DNA of 64,000 nt from an uncultured Lachnospiraceae bacterium (GCA_946566685.1 CAMNXA010000007.1:1-64000), one strand, 5' to 3'; positions 8,501 through 16,856 are shown, counted from the stretch's first letter. Numbers and translations are program-made. The notes: generated from the letters alone by a model not told the origin.

Positions 8501-8642
8501 CGTTGTTATCCGTAACTGTGCCAGAAATGTCTAATGCGTAATCACCCGTCCGCTCCGTCCTTGGCTTCTGGGTGTTTCGATATGCTGTTGTCGCCCTGTC
8601 TACATTCTGATTGGTATTACTGTGATCAAATGTAATCTTCAT
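5526..8642 (-). CDS. Giant DUF6240-like protein in the flagellin operon, FliK-like C-terminus
   Basis: 1038 residues, soluble and highly helical. Recurrent ~30-residue units have the pattern 'ITxEN(L/V)xxAxxLxxxGxPLTKE' (for example DIPVTRENVAAAKE, GLEITEENLEGARW, SMDITQDNMDAVKK, GVGLSFQNLLTAMR). The last ~130 residues (IPVEINGELTAVNLKIL ... GRIMAQFAVRNQTVSGYVACD) resemble the beta-rich C-terminal domain of hook-length proteins of the FliK type. Related large proteins accompany flagellar genes in Lachnospiraceae. Role is inferred only: hook or filament assembly control or export. The ribosome binding site AGGAG is well placed. A sigma-28 type promoter lies directly upstream. Confidence 0.6.
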   Translation of the reverse strand: MKITFDHSNTNQNVDRATTAYRNTQKPRTERTGDYALDISGTVTDNNAYGGHGKTAEEVMQDAGLVDEKDLAAQRDYMAVMSKAMSEEDYQRLKEEGYYPGDMDTEEVVTIVDSIKAALIKGGTQVEGYTDDLDTETLRQITGSEAFARELYKQFKAHDIPVTRENVAAAKEAYDRAVQMETPAEGTVKYMVENNMEPTIDNLYRAEHSATPDSHRQGHGYYATDNTGYYAKKAEDYNWEQLRPQMERVIEEAGLEITEENLEGARWLIETGVPLTKETMAKLHEVGQVELPQDTARILSAVAAAISDGKSADKANLADGRSNWEKAADYAEAFAKISDEAVDRTVAEEKDVNLRNLEKAQQEIERNGLPADTPEAVTARRQLEEVRLMMTIEANRRLLESGYSIDTTELEKLVEALKKMEEELNQKLFGEIGASEKAELYSEVQSKTQEIPYLPAAVLARYISEEELFTLDSVHTNGTALKNAYESARESYETLMTAPRADMGDSIRKAFRNVDDILKDMGLEQNEENRRAVRILGYNSMDITQDNMDAVKKYDMELRQAIRKMTPAVSLQMIRDGKNPLNMTVEELNQYLDESGHGEQLKEEKFSKYLYKLEQNHAIEEQEREAYIGIYRMFRQLEKTDDAAVGSLIREGVGLSFQNLLTAMRSTKRQGMDYTVDDEFNGVNAVNKGKSITDQILSAFPMLEQAATEEQTFSQQNGQQGSEEAAAYYHMLAGQIADTVEPEMLAQMELRADMTMEEMAESMEQMAADERLETAYLQEELQSYQDLHGVEDAVVRELLAYKQPVTGNNLAAAAALRRKPGALYKKLHELEADTAAPRGKEAAAHMIESLTDKDNAEEAYEKMQDTFQEILEEAKEEETSYLDLKTLQNCQKQLSLAGNLAKEENYQIPVEINGELTAVNLKILHGGEGGKVSASMETETYGRIMAQFAVRNQTVSGYVACDNKEGTEKLWDIQDGLKEALAVESSAGGSLKVGSVGIMYSKEANADGYTAKDLETDESIQTADLYRIARAFITSVTA

Positions 8643-8662
8643 ATAGTTCTCCTAATAAATAG

Positions 8663-8697
8663 ATAAAAAGGGCGAATGTTATTCACATTCACCCTTT
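8663..8697 (-). terminator. Terminator after glgB
   Basis: 13-bp stem (AAAGGG.GAATGT type, one G-U pair) with a 5-nt loop, followed on the minus strand by a short U-run. It abuts the -10 box of the next promoter. Confidence 0.75.
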
Positions 8698-8724
8698 ATT
8701 TCGGCACGATTTTCCACTTTCTTA
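8698..8724 (-). promoter_or_regulatory. Sigma-28 (FliA/SigD) type promoter for the flagellin operon
   Basis: Minus strand: TAAGAAAG (8717-8724), exactly 11 bp, GCCGAAAT (8698-8705). The flagellar sigma consensus is TAAAGTTT-N11-GCCGATAA. The predicted start, near 8690, lies inside the left arm of the glgB terminator hairpin. Confidence 0.75.
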
Positions 8725-8742
8725 ACCTTTGCGGCACAATTG

Positions 8743-10800
8743 CTAGAAAACAAAAACTGCTGCGGTGTAGGGAGGCAGGTCAAAGGAAATGCTGTAATCC
8801 TTGTAATTACAGGTTTCTTTGACCGCGGTAATCTCCGCCGGAAGCTCATGTCCGTTACCGCCAAAGCGTTTCTCATCACTGTTCAGGATGAGTTTGTATT
8901 TCTTTTTCTTAGGCACGCCCACTTTGTAATTCTCCCACATCATCGGCGTCATATTGAGCACAAACATAATATTGTTCTTGCCCGTAGCATCTTTCCTGAA
9001 AAAGCTGTACACACTGTGGTCGGCGTCATCGGCATTGAGCCACTCAAAACCGCCCCAGTCGTTGTCAATGGAGTACAGGGCCGGATACTTGCGGTAAAGT
9101 TTCAAAAGTTCCCGCACATACTCGTGCATACCCTTGTTCTGCTCTTCGCCGAGCAAAAACCAATCCAGTTCCCTGGCTTCGCTCCACTCTCTCTCCTGTC
9201 CGAAGTCCTGCCCCATGAACAGAAGCTTCTTGCCTGCATGGCCGAACATATAGCTGTATCCCACACGCAGATTCGCATATTTATCCACCGGATACCCCGG
9301 CATCTTGTTGACCATGGAACATTTCAGGTGCACCACCTCATCGTGGGACAAGGGCAGGATATAATTCTCACTGTTGTTATAACTCATGGCAAAAGTCATC
9401 GCATAGTGGTTATTTTTACGGAACAGCGGATCCAGTTTCATATATTCGCAGAAATCATGCATCCATCCCATATTCCACTTAAAGCTGAATCCCAGACCGT
9501 CATCTTCCACACTGCCGGTCACCTTAGGCCAGGCCGTGGATTCCTCCGCGATCGTCAGGAATCCGGGGTAAGCGCCATGTATCACGGAATTTAAATGCTT
9601 AAAGAACTCAATAGCATCCAAATTCTCTCTGCCGCCATACTTGTTAGGCACCCACTGCCCCTCTCTCTTACTGTAATCGAGATACAGCATGGAAGCCACC
9701 GCATCAATACGGATACCGTCAATATGATACTCCTTGATCCAGAACAGGGCATTGGCGATCAGGAAATTCCTCACTTCATTCTTGCTGTAATTGAAAATCT
9801 TCGTACCCCAGTCAGGGTGCTCTCCAATCCTCGGATCCGGATGCTCAAAGATACACTGTCCGTCAAAGCATCCCAATCCATGCGCATCTGTGGCAAAATG
9901 CGCCGGTACCCAGTCCAGGATGACACCGATCTTATTGCGGTGCAGGGTATTGATCAAATACATAAAGTCCTCAGGATTTCCATGTCTGGAGGTAGGTGCA
10001 TAATAGCCTGTCACCTGATAGCCCCAGGAACCGTCAAACGGATACTCTGCAATCCCCATCAGTTCAATATGCGTATAGCGCATATCCTTCAGATATTCCA
10101 CAACCCGGTCGGCAAATTCCCGATAATTATAGAAACCTTCCTCCGTGCCATCGGGGTGCTTCATCCAGGAACCAATATGACATTCATAGATTGCCATAGG
10201 CTCTTTATTATAATCTTTCTGCGCCCTTTCTTCCAACCAGGCGCTGTCAGACCATTTAAATTTACTGATATCAAAGGTCTTGGATGCATTGCCGGGACGC
10301 ATTTCCGCATAGTTTGCAAAAGGATCCGCCTTATAAAGCTTCTCCCCCGCGGGGGTACGGATCAGGAACTTATATAATTCGTTCTCCCCCACACCCGGAA
10401 TAAACAGTTTATAGATACCGCCCGGCCCGAGTTTCTCCATCTGATGAATCTCTTCATTCCAATCATTAAAAGTACCGATCACATTCACGCTGGCGGCATT
10501 GGGCGCCCACACGGCAAAGAACATGCCCTTGACCCCGTCCTCCACGGAAGGATGCGCACCCAGTTTCTTATAGATATCATAATGGCTTCCCTGTGCAAAT
10601 ACATACTGGTCAGCCTCGGAGATAAATACCTGATTCTCCTCCACTTTCTTTGCCGCTTTCTCTGCGGGCTTCTTTGTCGTCTTTCCAGCCGGTCTCCCCA
10701 CCGGCTTCTTCGCTGTTTTCTCAGCCGGTCTTCCCACTGGCTTCTTCGCTGTTTTTCCAGCCGGCCTTCCCACCGGTTTCTTTTCCTGTTTCGCTGCCAT
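8743..10800 (-). CDS. glgB: 1,4-alpha-glucan branching enzyme with AT-hook-like N-terminal tail
   Basis: 685 residues. Makes alpha-1,6 branches in glycogen in the cytoplasm. After the tail: a CBM48 module (WAPNAASVNVIGTFNDWN), then the GH13 barrel with catalytic Asp in DGIRIDAVASM, Glu in TIAEEST and the third acidic motif LPLSHDEVVH. The first ~50 residues are unusual: three near-identical units of KKPVGRPAGKT followed by more Lys/Ala/Pro repeats, resembling histone-H1 or AT-hook tails. It is the only recognisable glycogen gene here; the upstream neighbour is the TPR/AAA-like gene 27 nt away. Confidence 0.93.
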   Translation of the reverse strand: MAAKQEKKPVGRPAGKTAKKPVGRPAEKTAKKPVGRPAGKTTKKPAEKAAKKVEENQVFISEADQYVFAQGSHYDIYKKLGAHPSVEDGVKGMFFAVWAPNAASVNVIGTFNDWNEEIHQMEKLGPGGIYKLFIPGVGENELYKFLIRTPAGEKLYKADPFANYAEMRPGNASKTFDISKFKWSDSAWLEERAQKDYNKEPMAIYECHIGSWMKHPDGTEEGFYNYREFADRVVEYLKDMRYTHIELMGIAEYPFDGSWGYQVTGYYAPTSRHGNPEDFMYLINTLHRNKIGVILDWVPAHFATDAHGLGCFDGQCIFEHPDPRIGEHPDWGTKIFNYSKNEVRNFLIANALFWIKEYHIDGIRIDAVASMLYLDYSKREGQWVPNKYGGRENLDAIEFFKHLNSVIHGAYPGFLTIAEESTAWPKVTGSVEDDGLGFSFKWNMGWMHDFCEYMKLDPLFRKNNHYAMTFAMSYNNSENYILPLSHDEVVHLKCSMVNKMPGYPVDKYANLRVGYSYMFGHAGKKLLFMGQDFGQEREWSEARELDWFLLGEEQNKGMHEYVRELLKLYRKYPALYSIDNDWGGFEWLNADDADHSVYSFFRKDATGKNNIMFVLNMTPMMWENYKVGVPKKKKYKLILNSDEKRFGGNGHELPAEITAVKETCNYKDYSISFDLPPYTAAVFVF

Positions 10801-10827
10801 CTACTGTTCCCCCTGTGTCTTGTTGAT

Positions 10828-13500
10828 TTAGTAATGCATGAAATCCTTCTCCCGCAATATGATCATATCCTCTTCATCATATCTCTTCGCCAACAATACG
10901 TCCATAAAATGCCCCGGCGTCTTCTTATTGGCATAGGAAATAGCCTCATCTACCAATTCCCTTACCTCAGCCAGGCTGACCTCATGATCGCTGGTCTGTC
11001 TGTCTGCAATCCTCGTGTGAAGCGCCAGAATACCAAACTCATCGATGGCATATTCCATCTCCTCCGCATATTGCTTCGCATACGCTACAAGCGCCTCATT
11101 GTCAAGCGGTTCGATATCAATCCGCAGATTAAAGTTATTGGATAAAGCCGCATGGTCTGCAAGCAGCTGGTTGATATTCTGCTTCGTATCTACCATGAGA
11201 AGCAGCAGGCCCATATTGTCCTTCTCCAGGAATTTGATCATCTTGGAAATGGTCTCCGCTCTCAGCCTGGATGGTTTATCTATGATCAGCGCACCATTAT
11301 CCAGCCTGCCAAAAGTTGCCGCCACATCCTTCTTGTTGAGAACCGGCCCGTCTATCTTCGCTACTTTGCCGGAGAAATTACCGTCATTATACTGCATCTC
11401 CCGAATCAGCGCCTTCGCCAGATCCATTGCCATGTCCTGTTCTTCGCCGCTGATCAGCACATTACCCGTACAGGATGCCAGGCTCATATTATCAAGCACA
11501 TTCACAAGCTGTTTTCTGGATTTGCGGTGATGTACAAACTGTCCGAAGAGTTCCTGCTCTTCCGTTGTCAGATCGCGCCCCTGCGCTCCTGGCTCCTCAA
11601 CCGGTTCTTCCGCCGGTTTCTCTCTTCTGCGAGGCGGTCTTGCGGATTCTCTTCTTCCGCCCCGCTCTCTTCTTCGTTCTTCCTCAACTTCTTCGGGCTC
11701 TTCCTCCTCAACCGGCTCTTCCTCTTCCATCTCTTCCGGTTCCTCAATCTCAGCCGGCTCCTCCATTACCGCAGGTTCTTCTTCTGCCTCTTCCAATACG
11801 GATTCTTCCTCATCGTCATCCGGAAGGATCACTTTCTTAACCTTGGGCTTCTTACCCGATTCTTTCATGATAGCCGCCATGAATGCCTTCTCCAGTTCCT
11901 CCAAAAGCCCATTCTTGGTAGCCTCATCAAAGTTCGCAAACAAACGTCCCGTCTGCGCCATAATATGCTGACGGACATCTTCCATGCGTTTCTCTTCGTT
12001 AGTCTTCTTAACCTGTTCCCACTCAGCCATGATATCATCAATACTGAGCTGGCCGGTAATCTGCTTCTCCATCTTCTCTGCCTCAGGCATTACCAGACTG
12101 ATCTGCCCGTCATACTCCTGAGACAACATTTTATCAAATTCCGTGGGTTTGGTGTTTAACGGCGTGAGCGTACCTGTCGTTGCTCCCGGTACCAGGCCAT
12201 TCTTTTTCTGATTGGCCGCCTGTGCGCGCAGAGCCGCCTGCTGGAGTCTCTCGGCCTCCTTTTTCATCTGCTCAATGATCTGCTGGGCATCAAAGAAAAG
12301 CGCCTCATCCGGAACGATCTCCTCCTCGTCCCCCTTGTTATCCTCCGCTGTCTCATCCATATCCACCGGCGGCAGTTTAGCCGTTTCCTGTAAGAGAGGC
12401 GCAATAATGGATTCTGTGATAGAGGGCGTTTTCTGCTCCTCCTCTTCAAATGCGTCCTCTTCAAATGTTTCCTCGTCTAATGCTTCGTCTGCAAAATCCT
12501 CCTGCTCCGCTTCCTCTATTGGCATATCTTCTTCCAGCGGTTCCTCCTCTGCAAACTCATCCTCCTCATCCGGTTCATCATACTCCTCTTCCATCAGATC
12601 AACCGATTCGTCTTCCTCGTCTTCTGCCAGAACCTCCCTCATGCTCTCAGCCAGGGCCATCTGCAAATTAATCGTATTATACTGTCCCACATCCACAGTC
12701 TTGACTTCCGGCAGTTCGGTGGTAGGCGCCGCGAGAATTTCCTCATCTTCCCCATCGTCCTCGTCCGATTCATATGCGGCATCATCCTCGTCCGCCATGT
12801 CCTCCGGCATCGCTTCCTCTTCCATCGAATCTTCCTGCTCTTCGCCAGCGCTCCTGCCGGCAATCCAGCGGTCATATTTTTCCTGCTGTTCCGGGCTCAG
12901 GGGCTGGTGCAGCGCTTTAAGTTCCAACGCCTTGATGACATACCTGCCCTCTCCGAACCAGAGAAACATCTCGTCACATTCCTCTACACATTTGGTCGTC
13001 AAACCAATCCTATGATACAGATATGCCAGTTCATATACCCATTTTTCCCTGGGCTCACGTTTCTTGAACTCCTCCAGGACGGCAATCCTTTCCTCCATGC
13101 TCACGTCCTGTGCTTCGTAAAGCTTGTACTGCAAAACATATCTGTTGGTATCTTTCGGCGCTATCTGTACAAATTCCTTATAATACTCAATCGCCTGCAC
13201 ATACTCTTCCATCTTAATAGCCAGTTCGCACAGGGAATACACGATCAGCCTGCCTGTAGGGTGTTTCTCATATGCCAGAAGAAGAAGATCCTTACTCTCC
13301 TGATATCTTCTGTTAATCTTATACAGATCACTGATGGTACACAACATCATGACGCTTCTGACTCTGCGCCAGTCCACCGTATCTGCGATCTTAACTGCTT
13401 CTACGTATTCTCCTTCTGCTATCAATGCCTTGATCTCATCGGCACGAACTTTGTATTCATACTTATCCAAGGTGCTCACCTCATTAACGTACTTTGCCAC
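10828..13500 (-). CDS. TPR / acidic linker / degenerate AAA+ protein
   Basis: 890 residues, GTG start with AGGAG at 13504-13508. Residues 1-215 are TPR-like helical repeats (YQESKDLLLLAYEKHPTG, YVQAIEYYKEFVQIAP). Residues ~215-640 are a long, strongly acidic low-complexity linker rich in Glu/Asp, ending in an Arg-rich patch (ERRRERGGRRESARPPRRRE). The C-terminal ~240 residues have the outline of an AAA+ ATPase of the CbxX/ClpX-like type (GNVLISGEEQDMAMDLAKAL, then ALIIDKPSRL, LLLLMVDTKQN) but no Walker A lysine. Probably a scaffold rather than an ATPase. Function unknown; the fold assignment is from pattern only. Confidence 0.65.
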   Translation of the reverse strand: MAKYVNEVSTLDKYEYKVRADEIKALIAEGEYVEAVKIADTVDWRRVRSVMMLCTISDLYKINRRYQESKDLLLLAYEKHPTGRLIVYSLCELAIKMEEYVQAIEYYKEFVQIAPKDTNRYVLQYKLYEAQDVSMEERIAVLEEFKKREPREKWVYELAYLYHRIGLTTKCVEECDEMFLWFGEGRYVIKALELKALHQPLSPEQQEKYDRWIAGRSAGEEQEDSMEEEAMPEDMADEDDAAYESDEDDGEDEEILAAPTTELPEVKTVDVGQYNTINLQMALAESMREVLAEDEEDESVDLMEEEYDEPDEEDEFAEEEPLEEDMPIEEAEQEDFADEALDEETFEEDAFEEEEQKTPSITESIIAPLLQETAKLPPVDMDETAEDNKGDEEEIVPDEALFFDAQQIIEQMKKEAERLQQAALRAQAANQKKNGLVPGATTGTLTPLNTKPTEFDKMLSQEYDGQISLVMPEAEKMEKQITGQLSIDDIMAEWEQVKKTNEEKRMEDVRQHIMAQTGRLFANFDEATKNGLLEELEKAFMAAIMKESGKKPKVKKVILPDDDEEESVLEEAEEEPAVMEEPAEIEEPEEMEEEEPVEEEEPEEVEEERRRERGGRRESARPPRRREKPAEEPVEEPGAQGRDLTTEEQELFGQFVHHRKSRKQLVNVLDNMSLASCTGNVLISGEEQDMAMDLAKALIREMQYNDGNFSGKVAKIDGPVLNKKDVAATFGRLDNGALIIDKPSRLRAETISKMIKFLEKDNMGLLLLMVDTKQNINQLLADHAALSNNFNLRIDIEPLDNEALVAYAKQYAEEMEYAIDEFGILALHTRIADRQTSDHEVSLAEVRELVDEAISYANKKTPGHFMDVLLAKRYDEEDMIILREKDFMHY

Positions 13501-13592
13501 TTTCTCCTAATTACACAGTATATTCCCCAACAAAATTCAGGGCCGCAGATCGGATTCCTGAATCAAGGGAAAACGCGATTTTATTCTGTTTC

Positions 13593-13621
13593 AGTTTACC
13601 ATAGACGCCTGACAATGTAAA
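13593..13621 (-). promoter_or_regulatory. Sigma-A promoter for the TPR/AAA-like gene
   Basis: TTTACA (13616-13621), 17-bp spacer, TAAACT (13593-13598) on the minus strand, about 90 nt ahead of the GTG start. Confidence 0.55.
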
Positions 13622-13633
13622 TAAAATATGAAG

Positions 13634-13691
13634 AAAAAAGCACCTCCAGTTTGGTATCTTACTGTAAGAATATACCAAGATATGGAGATGC
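13634..13691 (-). terminator. Terminator after rsmA
   Basis: Long hairpin with GCATCTCC/GGAGGTGC and TTGGTAT/ATACCAA arms, followed on the minus strand by TTTTTT (13634-13639). Confidence 0.8.
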
Positions 13692-13735
13692 CGCAATATA
13701 CAATCACTTTATATTGTACTTGTATCCCAAAACCC

Positions 13736-14608
13736 CTACTGACCCTTCACGCGTCCGAGGCGATTGCTCAGTTCTGCAAAACGTTCTAATGTAAACGTCT
13801 CCCCGCGTATTGTTTTGGAGACTCCCATCTGCTCCAAAACATCCTCGACCTGCTGCCTGGTCACCCCCAGACTGCCCGCGTTAACAAGGCCGTTCACCAG
13901 CGTTTTCCTGCGCTGATTAAAAGATGCCCTGATCACAGCAAACAGATAGGCCTCATCCTCCACTTCCACCGGCGGATTGATATGACGCGTCAGGCGGATT
14001 ACCATACTGTCCACTTTAGGCCGCGGTATAAAGCAGGATGCCGGTACCCGCACCATCACTTCCGGCTTTGCAAAATACTGCACCGCCAGGGACAGGGCGC
14101 CATAAGCTTTGGTGCCGGGCCCCACCTGCATCCGCTCCGCCACCTCACTCTGTACCATGACCGTAATGCTCTCCAGCGGAACATGGCTCTCAAAAAGTTC
14201 CATGATGATCGGCGTGGTAATATAATATGGAAGGTTCGCCACCACCTTAAACTGCCGGCCGCCCTGTTCCTCCCAAAGCTTTTGCAGATCCACTTTCAGG
14301 ATATCCTCATTTAAAAGCGTAATATTATCGTACGGCGCCAGTGTCTCTTCCAGAATAGGGATCAAATCCTTATCTATCTCCACCGCGATCACACTGCCGG
14401 CCGTCTCCGCCAGATACTGCGTCAGAGTGCCAATCCCAGGCCCGATCTCCAGCACACAATCCTCTTTTGTAATCTGCGCCGCTTCCATGATCTTACGGAG
14501 AATATTCGTATCAATCAGAAAGTTCTGTCCATATTTCTTCTGCATACGGAACTGATATTTTTGCAAAAGTTCCGCTGTACTACTGATGTTGCCCAAATTT
14601 GCCATCAT
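13736..14608 (-). CDS. rsmA: 16S rRNA dimethyladenosine transferase
   Basis: 290 residues. Uses S-adenosylmethionine to dimethylate two adjacent adenines near the 3' end of 16S rRNA during 30S assembly. SAM-binding motif VLEIGPGIGTLT, acidic motif VIAVEIDKDL and the catalytic NLPYY are all present, with the C-terminal helical domain (ASFNQRRKTLVNGL). ATG at 14608 is preceded by AAGGGGA. The gene lies just after tatD, the usual tatD-ksgA neighbourhood in Firmicutes (rnmV is absent between them here). A strong terminator follows. Confidence 0.95.
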   Translation of the reverse strand: MMANLGNISSTAELLQKYQFRMQKKYGQNFLIDTNILRKIMEAAQITKEDCVLEIGPGIGTLTQYLAETAGSVIAVEIDKDLIPILEETLAPYDNITLLNEDILKVDLQKLWEEQGGRQFKVVANLPYYITTPIIMELFESHVPLESITVMVQSEVAERMQVGPGTKAYGALSLAVQYFAKPEVMVRVPASCFIPRPKVDSMVIRLTRHINPPVEVEDEAYLFAVIRASFNQRRKTLVNGLVNAGSLGVTRQQVEDVLEQMGVSKTIRGETFTLERFAELSNRLGRVKGQ

Positions 14609-14694
14609 CGGTCCCCTTTTCTCAATTCACATATCCACACGAGCACGCCTGCCCTCCCATTGCCTGCTAAGACCCCCCCCCTTACCATTATATG

Positions 14695-15459
14695 TTATAA
14701 ATGAAACAGTCTTCTGGCATTGGCCTCCGTCATCTCCACCACTTCCTCATAAGATATCCCCTTAAGTTCTGCGATCGCCTCTGCCACACAGGGCAGATTC
14801 AGAGAGGTGTTTCGTTTCCCGCGGTTGGGTTCCGGCGCCAGATAAGGACTGTCTGTCTCCAGAAGTATCTTATCCATCGGAATATATTCCACTGCTTCCT
14901 TCAGCTTCCTGGCATTTTTAAACGTGATCACACCTCCGATGCCGAAATAAAAGTCCATGTTCAGATATTCTCTGGCCATCTCCCTGGTATAAGAAAAGCA
15001 GTGCACCACGCCGCCAATCTCTCCCGCACGATGAGCCTGCAAAATCTCCAGCGTATCCTTCGCCGCCTCCCTGGAATGAATGATAACAGGAAGTTCTACC
15101 TGCCTGGCAAGCGAAAGCTGCTGCTCAAACCATTCTTTCTGCAGGGCAGGCCCCGGCTCGGGCCAATGATAATCCAGTCCCGTCTCTCCCACCGCCACGA
15201 TCTTATCCAGCGTACACCATTCCCGCAGCAGTTCAAAGTTTTCCTCATTCAGTTCTCCCACTTCACTGGGATGCACGCCGATGGCCCCAAAGATAAAGGG
15301 ATACTCCTGCGTGAGCGCCACAGTCGCCCGGCAGCCCGCAAGACTTGCCCCAATGTTGATCACCGTGCCAATTCCCTGTCCGTTCAAAGAAGTGAGCAGT
15401 TCTTCTCTATCTTCATCAAATACTTCATCGTCATAATGTGCGTGACTTTCAAAGATCAT
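14695..15459 (-). CDS. tatD: TatD-family metal-dependent deoxyribonuclease
   Basis: 254 residues. TIM-barrel hydrolase with metal ligands visible: ESHAHYDD at the N-terminus (the usual HxH is HAH), GETGLDYHWPEP, PVIIHSREA, VVHCFSYT and LETDSPYLAPEPNRGKRN. TatD proteins act as 3'-5' exonucleases in DNA repair or turnover. About 85 nt separate it from rsmA downstream; that gap contains a run of nine C residues on the plus strand (around 14672) and nothing else recognisable. Confidence 0.92.
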   Translation of the reverse strand: MIFESHAHYDDEVFDEDREELLTSLNGQGIGTVINIGASLAGCRATVALTQEYPFIFGAIGVHPSEVGELNEENFELLREWCTLDKIVAVGETGLDYHWPEPGPALQKEWFEQQLSLARQVELPVIIHSREAAKDTLEILQAHRAGEIGGVVHCFSYTREMAREYLNMDFYFGIGGVITFKNARKLKEAVEYIPMDKILLETDSPYLAPEPNRGKRNTSLNLPCVAEAIAELKGISYEEVVEMTEANARRLFHL

Positions 15460-15570
15460 TGTCCCTTCCCCCTGATCCGATTCAAATTTGTGAATAATGT
15501 ATCATTTTAGCTTTCCAAATGCAAGTATTAAAAAAATATCCCATATTCTTAAATTTTCTTAAAAAAATAC

Positions 15571-15599
15571 TTGCATTGCACAAAACATTATACTATAAT
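15571..15599 (+). promoter_or_regulatory. Promoter for tRNA-Lys
   Basis: TTGCAT (15571-15576), 17-bp spacer, TATAAT (15594-15599). It ends about 38 nt before the tRNA. Confidence 0.75.
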
Positions 15600-15637
15600 A
15601 ACTCTTGCGTGTTGAAGAACCGCCAAAATGCGTATGC

Positions 15638-15710
15638 GCACCGCTAGCTCAGTTGGTAGAGCACCTGACTCTTAATCAGGGTGTCCAGGGTTCGAGCCCC
15701 TGGCGGTGCA
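15638..15710 (+). tRNA. tRNA-Lys (CTT anticodon)
   Basis: Full cloverleaf of 73 nt: acceptor GCACCGC pairs with GCGGTGC, D-arm with AGTTGGTAGA, anticodon loop TCTTAAT with anticodon CTT, T-arm GGTTCGAGCCC. Discriminator base is A. CCA is not encoded. Strong promoter upstream and terminator downstream make it a single-gene unit. Confidence 0.97.
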
Positions 15711-15714
15711 GTCA

Positions 15715-15768
15715 AAAGAACTGTTTTTGGAGACATATGCGCTCTGGGGACGGTTCTTTATTTTTTTC
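15715..15768 (+). terminator. Terminator after tRNA-Lys
   Basis: AAAGAAC (15715-15721) pairs with GTTCTTT (15753-15759) around a ~31-nt loop region, followed by a run of T. Confidence 0.65.
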
Positions 15769-15818
15769 TTTTGGACTTCTCTCTTCCCATAAACCTATAT
15801 TTGCCTGGTCAGGCCATC

Positions 15819-16664
15819 CTAAAATACCAGCCCCAAAATTTCTACCGCCAATCCCGAAACCACACCGATCACATATAAAAGCAGCAAAATCCTCAGATTC
15901 TCCCTGCGGTCGTCATTTACCCGCAATAAGACCAGATATCCTACGCCCGTACCGGACAACAGCCCTGCTATCAGGGCACCTGCACCAAGGACGCCGCCCA
16001 GATAAAGTTTCGTGACAATAACGGACGCGGCACAGTTGGGAATCATGCCCACCAGGGCCGCGATCAGCACGCTAAACACCGGCCGGTTCAGGATCAATGC
16101 CCCCAAAGCCTCTTCCCCAATCAGCGCAATGATCAGGTTCAGCACAAATGAGATCATCAATATATATAAGAAAATCTCCACCGTATGATGCAGCGCCGAT
16201 TTCCAGATTCCGCGCTCACAGTGGCAATGATGGCGCTCACAGAGATGTTCAATCTGCATATTCTTCTCTTTCCTGCGATAAACAAGGTCGATCCCGAATC
16301 CGGCGAGCACCGCAAACAATACCTTCACGCCAAGAATCTTCGCCATCATGGAGATCCCTACATTTTCAGATATCATGATGGGAAGCATTTCATCCGAAGT
16401 GGACAAAAAGACCGCCATAAGCGTCCCCAGACTTATGATTCTGCCAGCATACAGATTCGATGCCGCCGCCGAAAACCCACATTGCGGAAATATACCGAGA
16501 AGTCCGCCAATGGCCGGCCCCGCTTTGCCGGATCTTCTGATGATATCCTGCATCTTCTCTCCCGCCCGGTGCTCCAGATATTCCATCACAAGGTAGGTGA
16601 GAAATAGAAATGGCAGGAGTTTGACACTGTCTACAAAACTATCTGCTATCACATCTAAAATCAT
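15819..16664 (-). CDS. Putative 10-TM heavy-metal exporter (ArsP_2-like)
   Basis: 281 residues in two hydrophobic halves. The conserved motif GIFPQCGFSAAASNLYAGR in the first half is echoed by GMIPNCAASVIVTKLYLGG in the second, the internal duplication of this permease family. Between them is a metal-binding-looking loop, HLCERHHCHCERG. Expected to move metals or metalloids across the cytoplasmic membrane; the real substrate cannot be told from sequence. Monocistronic, convergent with the tRNA-Lys unit. ATG has TAAGGA upstream. Confidence 0.75.
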   Translation of the reverse strand: MILDVIADSFVDSVKLLPFLFLTYLVMEYLEHRAGEKMQDIIRRSGKAGPAIGGLLGIFPQCGFSAAASNLYAGRIISLGTLMAVFLSTSDEMLPIMISENVGISMMAKILGVKVLFAVLAGFGIDLVYRRKEKNMQIEHLCERHHCHCERGIWKSALHHTVEIFLYILMISFVLNLIIALIGEEALGALILNRPVFSVLIAALVGMIPNCAASVIVTKLYLGGVLGAGALIAGLLSGTGVGYLVLLRVNDDRRENLRILLLLYVIGVVSGLAVEILGLVF

Positions 16665-16779
16665 AAAATTTCCTTACTTCTTTCCATTTAGAATATATTC
16701 TGTATGCCCGTATCGTTCTGCCCAGGCAAGACACTACATAGAATACAATGTCTGTTTTAAAAATGCAACGAAAAAAAGA

Positions 16780-16808
16780 TTGATTCTTTAGGAAATTTGT
16801 ACTAATAT
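16780..16808 (+). promoter_or_regulatory. Promoter for comFB-like gene
   Basis: TTGATT (16780-16785), 17-bp spacer, TAATAT (16803-16808); the GAGGGAGG ribosome binding site follows near 16841-16850. Confidence 0.55.
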
Positions 16809-16856
16809 AAAATGTGTATATTTCTGTCGTTGTATGACATATGAGGGAGGTCCTAA

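Noticed and set aside
8663..8697. Riboswitch in the DUF6240-fliC leader
   Set aside because: The hairpin is explained as the glgB terminator and the promoter start lies inside it.
8740..9594. Plus-strand 284-codon frame opposite glgB
   Set aside because: Antisense to the highly conserved GH13 barrel; no start signals.
12212..13015. Plus-strand 267-codon frame very rich in serine
   Set aside because: It is the complement of the Glu/Asp-rich linker of the TPR/AAA-like gene; GAA/GAG runs read as serine and cysteine codons on the opposite strand.
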